Shown: piece after piece, positions 1-6,759 of the stretch
How the letters are laid out: every line of letters begins with the position of its first letter
How positions within the stretch are numbered: position 1 is the first letter of the stretch
Source of the DNA: Bacteroidales bacterium
GTDB taxonomy: Bacteria > Bacteroidota > Bacteroidia > Bacteroidales > UBA4181
Assembly: GCA_031287245.1 (NCBI GenBank)
Contig: JAITTD010000228.1
Location: 1-10,354 of the forward strand
Length of the DNA stretch: 10,354 nucleotides
Direction of reading: 5' to 3'
Notes under the pieces: generated by a model
Told to the model about the DNA's origin: nothing
Seen by the model: only the letters and a program-made list of their open reading frames with translations
Database searches by the model: none
Made by a program: the position numbers and the translations under genes

Positions 1-24
1 CGCACAATTCTTCTATAATCTTGC

Positions 25-55
25 TTGGGTATTTAATTTATTTTTTGTAATATTG
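25..55 (+). promoter_or_regulatory. Putative Bacteroidota-type promoter for the LOG-family gene
   Basis: TAATATTG at 48-55 differs at one position from the Bacteroidota -7 consensus TAnnTTTG. It is followed by CACCGCGAAAA, a sequence often seen at transcript starts in this phylum. A TTG at 25-27 lies 20 bases upstream, a fitting distance for the -33 element. The implied 5' leader is about 30 bases. Bases 1-24 hold nothing else I can identify. Confidence 0.5.
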
Positions 56-91
56 CACCGCGAAAATAAGTCAAATTTTATATAAAACAGT

Positions 92-805
92 ATGAGTTCG
101 GGAAGTGATGAAAAAATAAGGAATGCCTTTGATAGCAAGACATGGAATGAAATAAAAACGGAAGATTCCTGGCGTATTTTTAAAATAATGTCGGAATTTG
201 TGGAAGGTTACGAAAAATTAAGCCGAATAGGTCCCTGCGTGTCTATTTTCGGCTCTGCGCGTACCACACCCGATCATCCTCATTATAAAATGGCAGAAGA
301 AATCGCTTTCAAACTGACGCAATTTGGTTATGGCATCATCACCGGCGGCGGTCCCGGCATTATGGAAGCCGGTAACTTAGGCGCATTGCGAGGCAAAGGC
401 AAATCTGTCGGGCTGAACATCAATCTGCCTTTTGAACAGTCACACAACCTTTTCATTGATTCCGACAAACTGATCACATTCGACCATTTCTTTGTAAGGA
501 AAACCTTGTTTATGAAATATGCGCAGGGGTTTATCGTTTTGCCGGGCGGATTTGGCACTATGGATGAGATGTTCGAGGCATTTACCTTGATACAAACCGA
601 TAAAATAGGGAAATTTCCGATTGTGCTCGTCAGCAAAACCTTTTGGGGAGGCTTGTTTGAATGGGTAAAAGAAACAATGCTAAACCAGCATCACTACATC
701 AAAGAGGAAGACCTTGATTTGTTCACCATGGTGGACAATGCAGACGAAGCTGTGGAAATTGTGAATAAATTTTATTCAAAATATTTACTTAGTCCGAATT
801 TTTAA
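92..805 (+). CDS. LOG family / TIGR00730 Rossmann-fold protein (probable nucleoside 5'-monophosphate phosphoribohydrolase)
   Basis: The 237-residue protein belongs to the LOG family (formerly mis-called lysine decarboxylase). Characterised members cleave the N-glycosidic bond of nucleoside 5'-monophosphates, including cytokinin ribotides, giving free base and ribose 5-phosphate. The Rossmann strand with GSAR is at residues 54-57, the phosphate-binding GGGPGIME at 85-92 and the diagnostic PGGFGTMDE at 151-159, whose Glu is catalytic in studied members. No signal peptide is visible, so it should be cytoplasmic. About 45 residues precede the Rossmann core, which makes it somewhat longer than minimal plant-type LOGs. 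The ATG at 92 follows a promoter-like element by about 36 bases. It has its own promoter and ends 55 bases before the next gene, which also has a -7 box. The true substrate cannot be read from sequence; a general nucleotide-salvage or clean-up role is as likely as cytokinin activation. Confidence 0.93.
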   Translation: MSSGSDEKIRNAFDSKTWNEIKTEDSWRIFKIMSEFVEGYEKLSRIGPCVSIFGSARTTPDHPHYKMAEEIAFKLTQFGYGIITGGGPGIMEAGNLGALRGKGKSVGLNINLPFEQSHNLFIDSDKLITFDHFFVRKTLFMKYAQGFIVLPGGFGTMDEMFEAFTLIQTDKIGKFPIVLVSKTFWGGLFEWVKETMLNQHHYIKEEDLDLFTMVDNADEAVEIVNKFYSKYLLSPNF

Positions 806-816
806 TAAAAAATCAG

Positions 817-824
817 TATCTTTG
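817..824 (+). promoter_or_regulatory. -7 box of the promoter for the SPOR-domain gene
   Basis: TATCTTTG is a full match to TAnnTTTG and lies 36 bases before the ATG at 861. I see no clear TTTG -33 element at the expected distance, only an AT-rich stretch. It probably drives the two-gene unit at 861-3767. Confidence 0.55.
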
Positions 825-860
825 TTCGTTGATTTCAAGTTGTTTATCAAAATATAAATC

Positions 861-2288
861 ATGAAACGTCTTCTAATTCCGATAGTTACAGTTGTCTTGA
901 TTATAATGGGAGTGCTTCATTTCAGGCAATCAGGACTTGTCGTTAAGGTGGATATGCCGGATGTTATTCAAGCCGGCAGTGAAATCACAGTCAATGTTAC
1001 CATATCAAAAGGTAACTTAACCGGATTTGCCCGATTTCAACAGGATCTACCCAAGGGCTTTACTGTGAAAGCCGTTAATTCAGCCAATGCCGATTTTAAT
1101 TTTGAATATCAAAAAGTGCGGCTGATTTGGTTAAATCTTCCCGAGCAATCCGATTTTACGGCGAGTTATACCCTCATTGCCGATGAAAGACTGAAAGGGA
1201 CGGTTGATTTAGGCGGAAAATTCTCGTACATTGATGGTAATGAACGAAAAACATTAGATGTTCTCCCCAAAACACTGTCTATTCAGCCCTCTTCAAATAT
1301 TGATGCTTCATTGATCGTGGATGTGAATGATTTTGACAAATCGTCGCAACCCTTGTTGTCCATTGCAAAAACTTCCGAAATCCAGAATATGGGACAGGTA
1401 TCCGCTCTGCGCCAGCGTCCGAAGTGGTATCAGGTGAATAACGCTTATCTGGTAGTATTATTGGTCAATAAAAATAAGATTGAAAAGTTAGCGAAACTCG
1501 AAGAAACCATACCTGACGGTTTTAAAGCTGAAAGCGTTGACAGCAAAAACGCCATCTTCTCTTTTGAAGACAATACGGCGAAATTTGTGTGGAATGTATT
1601 GCCGTCCGAACCTTATTTTACAATTAAATACAAAGTGATTCCCGATGCAGGTACCAAGGTTGATCCCCTCACGATGGTGCGCATTTTCGGAGAATTTTCT
1701 TACCTCGATGGCGACAAAACCATGCTGGTTGATGTCATTGAGCAAGATCAGGAATTGGAAGGATTGTCGGCTGCCGCTGTCAGCGAAGTGGTGACGAAAG
1801 CAAGTACTGCTTCTCCGGCACCGTCACCTGTGGCAAAAACGGTGGCTCCGCCTGAGAAAACAGCGCCCAAACAGGAAGTTGTCAGGGAAATACCTGTCGT
1901 AGTAGAGGAATCCGTACAACCGGAACCCAAACCGGTTTCCACGCCTGCTATTGCCCAAATATCCAAACCTTCGGCTGAAATCAAGCCGGCAAGTTCCTCG
2001 AAAGGGATCTATTTCAGGGTACAAATTGCAGCAGGACACAAACCGGTCAATGCCGACCGTCATTTTAGCAGATATCAGTTGCAATATCCCGTGGCAAGAG
2101 AAGAACATGACGGTTGGTACAAATACATGGTAGGTCCGTTCAACGAATACAAGTCTGCACGGGACTACAGAGTACATTTGAGAACGGAAACCCCGCTGAT
2201 GGATGCGTTTGTGACCGCATACAACAACGGTCAGCGTATAACAGTGCAGGAAGCATTGCTCTCGCTGAATCAACAATGGGTACGATAA
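861..2288 (+). CDS. Membrane-anchored protein with duplicated beta-rich domain and C-terminal SPOR domain
   Basis: The 475-residue protein starts with a short positive segment and a hydrophobic stretch (about residues 3-20) with no obvious cleavage site, so it is probably anchored in the inner membrane with the rest in the periplasm. Residues about 27-140 and 186-295 look like two copies of one domain. Each has a short [L/I]P-x-GF motif (63-67 and 217-221), an 'F/W then LP' segment, and an FSY-[I/L]-DG motif (121-126 and 279-284) followed by a DV. A Pro/Ala/Val/Lys-rich linker (about 305-375) leads to a SPOR-like domain from about 383 to 460, starting with YFRVQIAAG. SPOR domains bind peptidoglycan stripped of stem peptides, typically at division sites. 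The next gene starts 33 bases downstream on the same strand, so co-transcription is likely. I do not recognise the duplicated domain, and the function is unknown. Low-level similarity of the repeats is judged by eye. Confidence 0.8.
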   Translation: MKRLLIPIVTVVLIIMGVLHFRQSGLVVKVDMPDVIQAGSEITVNVTISKGNLTGFARFQQDLPKGFTVKAVNSANADFNFEYQKVRLIWLNLPEQSDFTASYTLIADERLKGTVDLGGKFSYIDGNERKTLDVLPKTLSIQPSSNIDASLIVDVNDFDKSSQPLLSIAKTSEIQNMGQVSALRQRPKWYQVNNAYLVVLLVNKNKIEKLAKLEETIPDGFKAESVDSKNAIFSFEDNTAKFVWNVLPSEPYFTIKYKVIPDAGTKVDPLTMVRIFGEFSYLDGDKTMLVDVIEQDQELEGLSAAAVSEVVTKASTASPAPSPVAKTVAPPEKTAPKQEVVREIPVVVEESVQPEPKPVSTPAIAQISKPSAEIKPASSSKGIYFRVQIAAGHKPVNADRHFSRYQLQYPVAREEHDGWYKYMVGPFNEYKSARDYRVHLRTETPLMDAFVTAYNNGQRITVQEALLSLNQQWVR

Positions 2289-2321
2289 AGGACTGATGGA
2301 ATCATTTTTGAATAGCATTCA

Positions 2322-3767
2322 ATGATAGAGTGGTTTAGAAAATTGACATTTGCACTGAGTGTTCTCCTGACGGGGCTTATTTCAGTCAACGCACAACCCC
2401 CAGACAATAAAAAAGGGGAGGATGAGGAGGCTGCAATGTCAATACTTACCCATACTGATACCATTGAAAACCCTGTTTATATGCCCGTTGTGGGCATAGG
2501 TGCGGGCTATTTCGGTTTTCATGGCGAACTAAAAAACTCATTCAACAGTCTTACCGTAGGAAAACCCGCCATCAGAGTGAATATATCGTCATACATCGGG
2601 CAAACACACCGGCTCAGAGCCAATTTGGTATTTATAACCGGCGATGTGTATGGAACGCAGCGAACCGTGCCGCAGGGGTTACAGACTGACGGAACTTGGA
2701 GTCTCGCCGATACCGCCAAAAATCTGAATTTCAAATCCACCATTTACAGTTTTGGGTTCAACCTGCATTACAGTTTCAAACCCTTGATACGGGGCAAATA
2801 TCTGGAACCCTTTGTGTCCGTTGGCTTGGAAACAATGAGTTTCAATTCCAGCGCCGACTATTTGGACAAAAACGGAATGCCTTACCATTACTGGAGCGAT
2901 GGAACCATACGAATCGTGGATGAAATTTCGGGAACCGCTTACCCTAATCCCGAAGTATTTTTGACACAGCGCGATTATAACTACGAAACCAATATGCGTG
3001 CGCTCAACAAAAAGGTGAAGTATCAAAACAACGGATTGAAAAGATACAGCAATTTCACATTTTCCATACCCGTTGACGTGGGATTTGACCTGAATATTTC
3101 CGAACGGCTCACTCTTCGAGCAGCTACATCGCTGCATTATACCTTTACCGATTTGCTTGACGATATGACGTATCAGTCCAAAAACGCTGATTACAAAGGA
3201 ACGAAGGGCAACGACTGGTTCACATTTTCCTATCTCTCGCTGCATTTGGATTTGTTCTCGCAGGACAAGGTGAAGGTGGTTGAAAAATTGTTTGCCAATG
3301 CAGACGATTTCGATATGGCTATGTACGACGACGAGGACAACGATGGCGTGTTCGACGGGTGGGACGACTGCCCCGGAACACCGGCAGACGTGCTGGTGGA
3401 TACGCTCGGATGTCCGTTTGACAACGATGACGACGGCGTGCCCGACTATTTAGACCGTGAAATGTCGCATGTAGGCGCCGTGGTGGATGAATTTGGCGTA
3501 GAGGTCAACGACGAAACAGTGGTGGAACTGGTTGGACAACCCGCCCTGTCGCGCCGAGATGTGGCTGCCTACCTGTCGCGTTCGCAGGTGAAAGTGCGCA
3601 GAGTATCCATGCCGATACCGGATAAATTCAGAAAAGTGGATAAAAACAGGGATGGCTACATATCCTTCGACGAAATGCTGGCAACGATAGATGCCTATTT
3701 TGATGGAACATCCAACTTTTCATCCGGCGACATCAAGGACCTCAACAATTTCTTCTTCGACCAGTAA
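2322..3767 (+). CDS. Secreted, probable outer-membrane barrel protein with TSP3 repeats and C-terminal EF-hand
   Basis: The 481-residue protein has a signal peptide with probable cleavage after VNA at residue 24. Residues about 50-320 alternate polar and hydrophobic, with many aromatic residues and phrases such as YSFGFNLHYSF, as in OmpA/OmpW-type outer-membrane barrels. Two thrombospondin type 3-like calcium motifs follow: DEDNDGVFDGWDDCP (337-351) and DNDDDGVPDYLD (367-378). Residues 440-451 form a canonical 12-position EF-hand loop, D-K-N-R-D-G-Y-I-S-F-D-E. In many Bacteroidota proteins barrel plus TSP3 is followed by an OmpA peptidoglycan-binding domain. Here that is absent, and a roughly 100-residue tail with the EF-hand ends in an FFFDQ motif. 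It lies 33 bases after the SPOR gene and probably forms one operon and one envelope assembly with it. The start at 2322 is chosen because it gives the complete signal peptide. Specific function unknown. Confidence 0.8.
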   Translation: MIEWFRKLTFALSVLLTGLISVNAQPPDNKKGEDEEAAMSILTHTDTIENPVYMPVVGIGAGYFGFHGELKNSFNSLTVGKPAIRVNISSYIGQTHRLRANLVFITGDVYGTQRTVPQGLQTDGTWSLADTAKNLNFKSTIYSFGFNLHYSFKPLIRGKYLEPFVSVGLETMSFNSSADYLDKNGMPYHYWSDGTIRIVDEISGTAYPNPEVFLTQRDYNYETNMRALNKKVKYQNNGLKRYSNFTFSIPVDVGFDLNISERLTLRAATSLHYTFTDLLDDMTYQSKNADYKGTKGNDWFTFSYLSLHLDLFSQDKVKVVEKLFANADDFDMAMYDDEDNDGVFDGWDDCPGTPADVLVDTLGCPFDNDDDGVPDYLDREMSHVGAVVDEFGVEVNDETVVELVGQPALSRRDVAAYLSRSQVKVRRVSMPIPDKFRKVDKNRDGYISFDEMLATIDAYFDGTSNFSSGDIKDLNNFFFDQ

Positions 3768-3795
3768 TATCCGCCTTGTAGAGACCTGACATGAT

Positions 3796-3821
3796 CCGTT
3801 TGTCCGTTCTCCCGTTTGTCC
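3796..3821 (+). repeat. Short direct repeat in the purH leader region
   Basis: CCGTTTGTCC occurs twice, at 3796-3805 and 3812-3821, with a 16-base period. It lies between the barrel gene stop and the purH promoter. No function is assigned. The remainder of this 155-base gap is an AT-rich stretch containing the palindrome CAATATTG (3861-3868) and the purH promoter. Confidence 0.5.
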
Positions 3822-3869
3822 AGTGTTTCTGCGAGACACGAAAAAAAATAGACAATATGACAATATTGT

Positions 3870-3899
3870 TTTGATATCAACATTTTTTTCGTACTTTTG
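3870..3899 (+). promoter_or_regulatory. Bacteroidota promoter of the purH-mreB unit
   Basis: TACTTTTG at 3892-3899 is a perfect TAnnTTTG -7 box, followed by CGGAC. TTTG at 3870-3873 lies 18 bases upstream and can serve as the -33 element. The ATG of purH is 23 bases beyond the box, giving a short leader of roughly 15-18 bases with no room for a purine riboswitch. The palindrome CAATATTG (3861-3868) abuts the -33 element and could be an operator, but that is speculative. Confidence 0.7.
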
Positions 3900-3922
3900 C
3901 GGACTTATCACGATAAAGTAAA

Positions 3923-5449
3923 ATGGGTAGCACAAAGAAAATTAAATCCGCATTGATTTCCGTTTATCATAAAGATAATCTGGATGATATAGTCAAGAAA
4001 TTGCATGATTTGCAGGTAAAAATATACTCAACGGGGGGGACGAAAAGTTTCATCGAAGGACTTGGAGTGCCTGTCACTTCTGTGGAATCGCTGACCGAGT
4101 ACCCATCTATCTTCGGCGGTCGGGTGAAAACATTGCATCCGAAGGTGTTCGGCGGTATCCTCTATCGTCGCGACGAAGCCAAAGACAGGGAAGAAGCCGC
4201 CAAATACGCTGTTCCCGACATTGATTTGGTGATTGTAGATTTGTATCCCTTTGAAGCGACCGTTACATCGGGCGCTCCTGATGCGGATATCATTGAAAAA
4301 ATTGATATTGGCGGTATTTCGCTGATTCGGGCAGCCGCAAAAAATTACAAAGACGTGCTGATTGTGCCATCCAAACGCGAATATGCACCTTTGCAGACAT
4401 TGCTGGACGAAAAGAACGGCGAAACCAACGTTGAAGACCGCCGAAAGTTCGCCACTGCAGCGTTTAACGTATCGTCGCATTACGACACGGCTATTTTCAA
4501 CTATTTCAACCGCGAGCAGAACGAAACGGTGTTTAAACAGAGTTTTACCGAAGGTATGACGCTTCGCTACGGCGAAAATCCGCATCAAAAAGGATTCTTT
4601 TTCGGCGATTTCGACGCCCTGTTCGACAAACTGAATGGCAAGGAAGTGTCATACAACAATTTGCTGGATATTGACGCAGCCGTCAATCTGATTGCCGATT
4701 TCGACGAGCCGACCTTCGCCATTCTCAAGCACAACAACGCTTGTGGTTTGGCAACCGATAGCAGTCTGCTGAAAGCATGGGAAAAAGCATTGGCAGGCGA
4801 TCCCGTTTCGGCTTTTGGCGGGGTATTGATAAGCAACCGCGAGATAGATGTAGCCACAGCAACGGAGATAGATAAACTTTTCTACGAAGTGCTGATAGCG
4901 CCTTCCTTTGCACCCGCAGCCGCTGCGCTGTTGCAAACCAAGAAAAACAGAATTTTGCTGCGTCAAAAAACCGTTTTGACGGAAGAACAGCAATATCGAT
5001 CGGTGTTGAACGGCTTGATATATCAGGATAAAGACCTCTCAACCGAAAAACCGACCGACATGACGCCCGTCACCGCTGTGGCGCCAACGTCGGAGCAGTT
5101 GAACGACCTGGCTTTTGCCAACAAAATAGTGAAACACAGCAAATCCAACACCATCGTATTGGCGAAGGACAAGCAGTTGCTGGCAAGCGGAGTGGGACAA
5201 ACTTCGCGTGTGGATGCACTCAAACAAGCAATTGACAAGGCTCATTCTTTCGGGTTCGACCTCAACGGAGCCGTTATGGCAAGCGACGCCTTCTTTCCCT
5301 TCCCCGATTGCGTGGAGATAGCAGGAAAAGCAGGCATCAAAGCCATTGTTCAGCCCGGAGGCTCTATCAAGGACAAGGATTCCATCGATAAAGCCAACGA
5401 ACTGTCACTGACAATGGTCACCACAGGCATCAGGCATTTTAAACACTAA
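3923..5449 (+). CDS. purH: Bifunctional AICAR transformylase / IMP cyclohydrolase
   Basis: The 508-residue enzyme carries out the final two steps of de novo purine synthesis in the cytoplasm. It formylates AICAR with 10-formyl-tetrahydrofolate, then closes the ring of FAICAR to IMP. The N-terminal MGS-like cyclohydrolase domain (about 1-195) contains STGGT near residue 37, the RVKTLHPK motif at 67-74, and IDIGGISLIRAAAKN. The transformylase part shows LRYGENPHQ (214-222), the catalytic Lys-His pair in LKHNNACG (268-275), DPVSAFGGV and the C-terminal ASDAFFPFPD plus QPGGS. The catalytic Lys-His is intact; many orthologues have Pro where this one has Ala273. Length matches the family. It has its own promoter 5', and mreB starts 28 bases after its stop, the gene order usual in Bacteroidales, so read-through into mreB is expected. 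Confidence 0.98.
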   Translation: MGSTKKIKSALISVYHKDNLDDIVKKLHDLQVKIYSTGGTKSFIEGLGVPVTSVESLTEYPSIFGGRVKTLHPKVFGGILYRRDEAKDREEAAKYAVPDIDLVIVDLYPFEATVTSGAPDADIIEKIDIGGISLIRAAAKNYKDVLIVPSKREYAPLQTLLDEKNGETNVEDRRKFATAAFNVSSHYDTAIFNYFNREQNETVFKQSFTEGMTLRYGENPHQKGFFFGDFDALFDKLNGKEVSYNNLLDIDAAVNLIADFDEPTFAILKHNNACGLATDSSLLKAWEKALAGDPVSAFGGVLISNREIDVATATEIDKLFYEVLIAPSFAPAAAALLQTKKNRILLRQKTVLTEEQQYRSVLNGLIYQDKDLSTEKPTDMTPVTAVAPTSEQLNDLAFANKIVKHSKSNTIVLAKDKQLLASGVGQTSRVDALKQAIDKAHSFGFDLNGAVMASDAFFPFPDCVEIAGKAGIKAIVQPGGSIKDKDSIDKANELSLTMVTTGIRHFKH

Positions 5450-5477
5450 TAAAAAAGAGCAAATAATAATAAAAAAA

Positions 5478-6497
5478 ATGGGATTGTTTTCATTCACTCA
5501 GGAAATTGCGATGGACCTTGGCACAGCCAATACCATCATTATATATGGTGACAAAGTGGTGGTGGACGAGCCGTCAATTGTCGCTATCGACCGTGTTACC
5601 GGCAAAGTAAAAGCGATAGGCAAGGATGCCCGCGCCATGCACGAAAAAACAAACCCCGATATCAAAACGATTCGCCCTTTGCGGGACGGCGTTATCGCCG
5701 ACTTTAACGCGGCAGAGTTGATGATTAAGGGGATGATCAAAATGATACCTACCCGCAACAAGTGGTTTACGCCTTCCATACGGATGGTGGTATGTATTCC
5801 GTCGGGTAGCACTGAGGTGGAAATTCGCGCCGTACGCGACTCGTCCGAACATTCCGGCGGACGCGATGTGTATATGATTTACGAGCCTATGGCAGCAGCC
5901 ATCGGTATCGGCTTGGACATAACCGCCCCAGAAGGCAATATGGTGGTCGATATAGGAGGAGGAACAGCCGAAATAGCGGTTATTTCCTTGGGCGGCATCG
6001 TTTGCAACCGCTCTATCACTGTGGCAGGAGATATATTCACTGCCGACATTCAGGATTATATGCGTCAGCAGCATAACATACGCATCGGAGAGCGTACTGC
6101 CGAAGAAATTAAGATTCAGGTAGGCTCGGTATTGCCCGATTTGGAAAACCCGCCATCCGATTTTATCGTGCGCGGTCCCAACCTGATGACGGCATTGCCG
6201 GTGGAAGTGCCTGTTTCGTTTCAGGAAATATCACACTGTTTGGATAAATCCATTTCGCGTATCGAAACCGCCATTCTTGACGTGCTGGAACAAACGCCGC
6301 CCGAACTGTACGCCGACGTGGTCAACCACGGCATTTACCTTGCCGGCGGAGGCGCCCTGCTGCGCGGTTTGGACAAAAGGCTCACCGACAAGATCAACAT
6401 TCCGTTCAGAGTAGCTGAAGACCCCCTGCGTGCTGTAGCCCGCGGCACCGGCATTGCCCTGAAAAACGTGGACAGGTTCTCGTTCCTGATGCGATAA
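5478..6497 (+). CDS. mreB: Rod shape-determining actin homologue MreB
   Basis: The 339-residue protein is a full-length bacterial actin that polymerises into membrane-bound filaments and guides the elongasome (MreCD, RodA, PBP2) during side-wall peptidoglycan synthesis. Visible actin-fold signatures are the first phosphate loop MDLGTAN (12-18), the second phosphate loop DIGGGTAE (158-165) and the adenosine motif GIYLAGGGALLRGL (285-298). The N-terminus MGLFSFTQEIAMDLG matches the usual Bacteroidales start, and the ATG follows an A-rich, SD-poor leader. No separate promoter is seen in the 28 bases after purH, so it is probably co-transcribed. It is unusual that mreC/mreD do not follow: after the stop comes a 258-base region and then convergent genes. 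Confidence 0.98.
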   Translation: MGLFSFTQEIAMDLGTANTIIIYGDKVVVDEPSIVAIDRVTGKVKAIGKDARAMHEKTNPDIKTIRPLRDGVIADFNAAELMIKGMIKMIPTRNKWFTPSIRMVVCIPSGSTEVEIRAVRDSSEHSGGRDVYMIYEPMAAAIGIGLDITAPEGNMVVDIGGGTAEIAVISLGGIVCNRSITVAGDIFTADIQDYMRQQHNIRIGERTAEEIKIQVGSVLPDLENPPSDFIVRGPNLMTALPVEVPVSFQEISHCLDKSISRIETAILDVLEQTPPELYADVVNHGIYLAGGGALLRGLDKRLTDKINIPFRVAEDPLRAVARGTGIALKNVDRFSFLMR

Positions 6498-6516
6498 CGC
6501 TCGTTGAAAAAATGCT

Positions 6517-6535
6517 GATGGCAACGGAAGCCATC
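6517..6535 (+). terminator. Weak hairpin after mreB (possible terminator)
   Basis: GATGGC (6517-6522) and GCCATC (6530-6535) form a perfect 6-bp stem with the 7-base loop AACGGAA, 19 bases after the mreB stop. It is followed by TATGTTTTCG, a modest T-rich tail. It may end the purH-mreB transcript, but the stem is short. Confidence 0.3.
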
Positions 6536-6549
6536 TATGTTTTCGTGTA

Positions 6550-6582
6550 TTCCATTTTTGACTGAAAAAGTCAAAAATGGAA
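6550..6582. repeat. Perfect 14-bp inverted repeat, 5-base loop (possible bidirectional terminator)
   Basis: TTCCATTTTTGACT (6550-6563) pairs perfectly with AGTCAAAAATGGAA (6569-6582) around the loop GAAAA. It is the strongest hairpin I see in the window. It lies 53 bases past mreB, between convergent genes, where a two-way terminator would be expected. No run of T follows on either strand, the stem is AT-rich, and a promoter-like box lies only 17 bases downstream. A protein-binding operator or the remnant of a small element is therefore also possible. Confidence 0.55.
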
Positions 6583-6598
6583 GACACGTTGCGTTTTA

Positions 6599-6606
6599 TA
6601 CTTTTG
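6599..6606 (+). promoter_or_regulatory. -7 promoter box in the mreB downstream gap
   Basis: TACTTTTG is a perfect TAnnTTTG match followed by CGAAAACG, like the purH and LOG promoter regions. No TTTG is found at the -33 distance, which falls in the right arm of the inverted repeat. If active, it would transcribe 6612 onward, into the antisense side of the MORN-like gene. Confidence 0.4.
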
Positions 6607-6633
6607 CGAAAACGTGGCACAATAATTGTTTAA

Positions 6634-6759
6634 ATGGTTTTAGAAATAGACGGATTATTTAATTTTAAAACACAGAAAATAATGCACTTAAATATTATCG
6701 TACTTTCAGGTTTGCGGTTGAGGTTTTACATCATGGCAGCAGGCGGGAAACGAAGTTAA
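6634..6759 (+). CDS. Doubtful 41-residue ORF (hypothetical)
   Basis: An ATG at 6634 opens 41 codons ending at TAA 6757-6759. A second in-frame ATG at 6682 would give 25 residues. The product begins MVLEIDGLFNF and ends FYIMAAGGKRS, with a hydrophobic middle (HLNIIVLSGL) and several Arg/Lys near the C-terminus. The stop overlaps the stop codon of the convergent MORN-like gene by two bases. A -7 box 28 bases upstream of the ATG is the only support. I recognise no family, and a chance ORF or an RNA gene is as likely. The rest of the 6498-6755 gap holds only the hairpins described separately. Confidence 0.2.
   Translation: MVLEIDGLFNFKTQKIMHLNIIVLSGLRLRFYIMAAGGKRS

Noticed and set aside
2679..3245. 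Minus-strand ORF of 188 codons opposite the barrel gene
   Set aside because: The opposite frame encodes a coherent signal-peptide/barrel/TSP3 protein. This ORF has no recognisable domain or promoter.
3825..3850. GTGTTTC/GAGACAC hairpin followed by an A-run, considered as a terminator for the barrel gene
   Set aside because: The run is A rather than T on the coding strand, so it does not fit a Rho-independent terminator in the needed direction; on the other strand the T-run precedes the stem.
4028..4588. Minus-strand ORF of 186 codons inside purH
   Set aside because: Antisense to a fully conserved purH reading frame; no independent support.
5574..6074. Minus-strand ORF of 166 codons inside mreB
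   Set aside because: Shadow of mreB; the mreB frame carries all actin-fold motifs.
6512..6565. 17-residue ORF just after mreB, considered as an mreC remnant or leader peptide
   Set aside because: Too short, no similarity to the MreC N-terminus, and it overlaps the hairpins.
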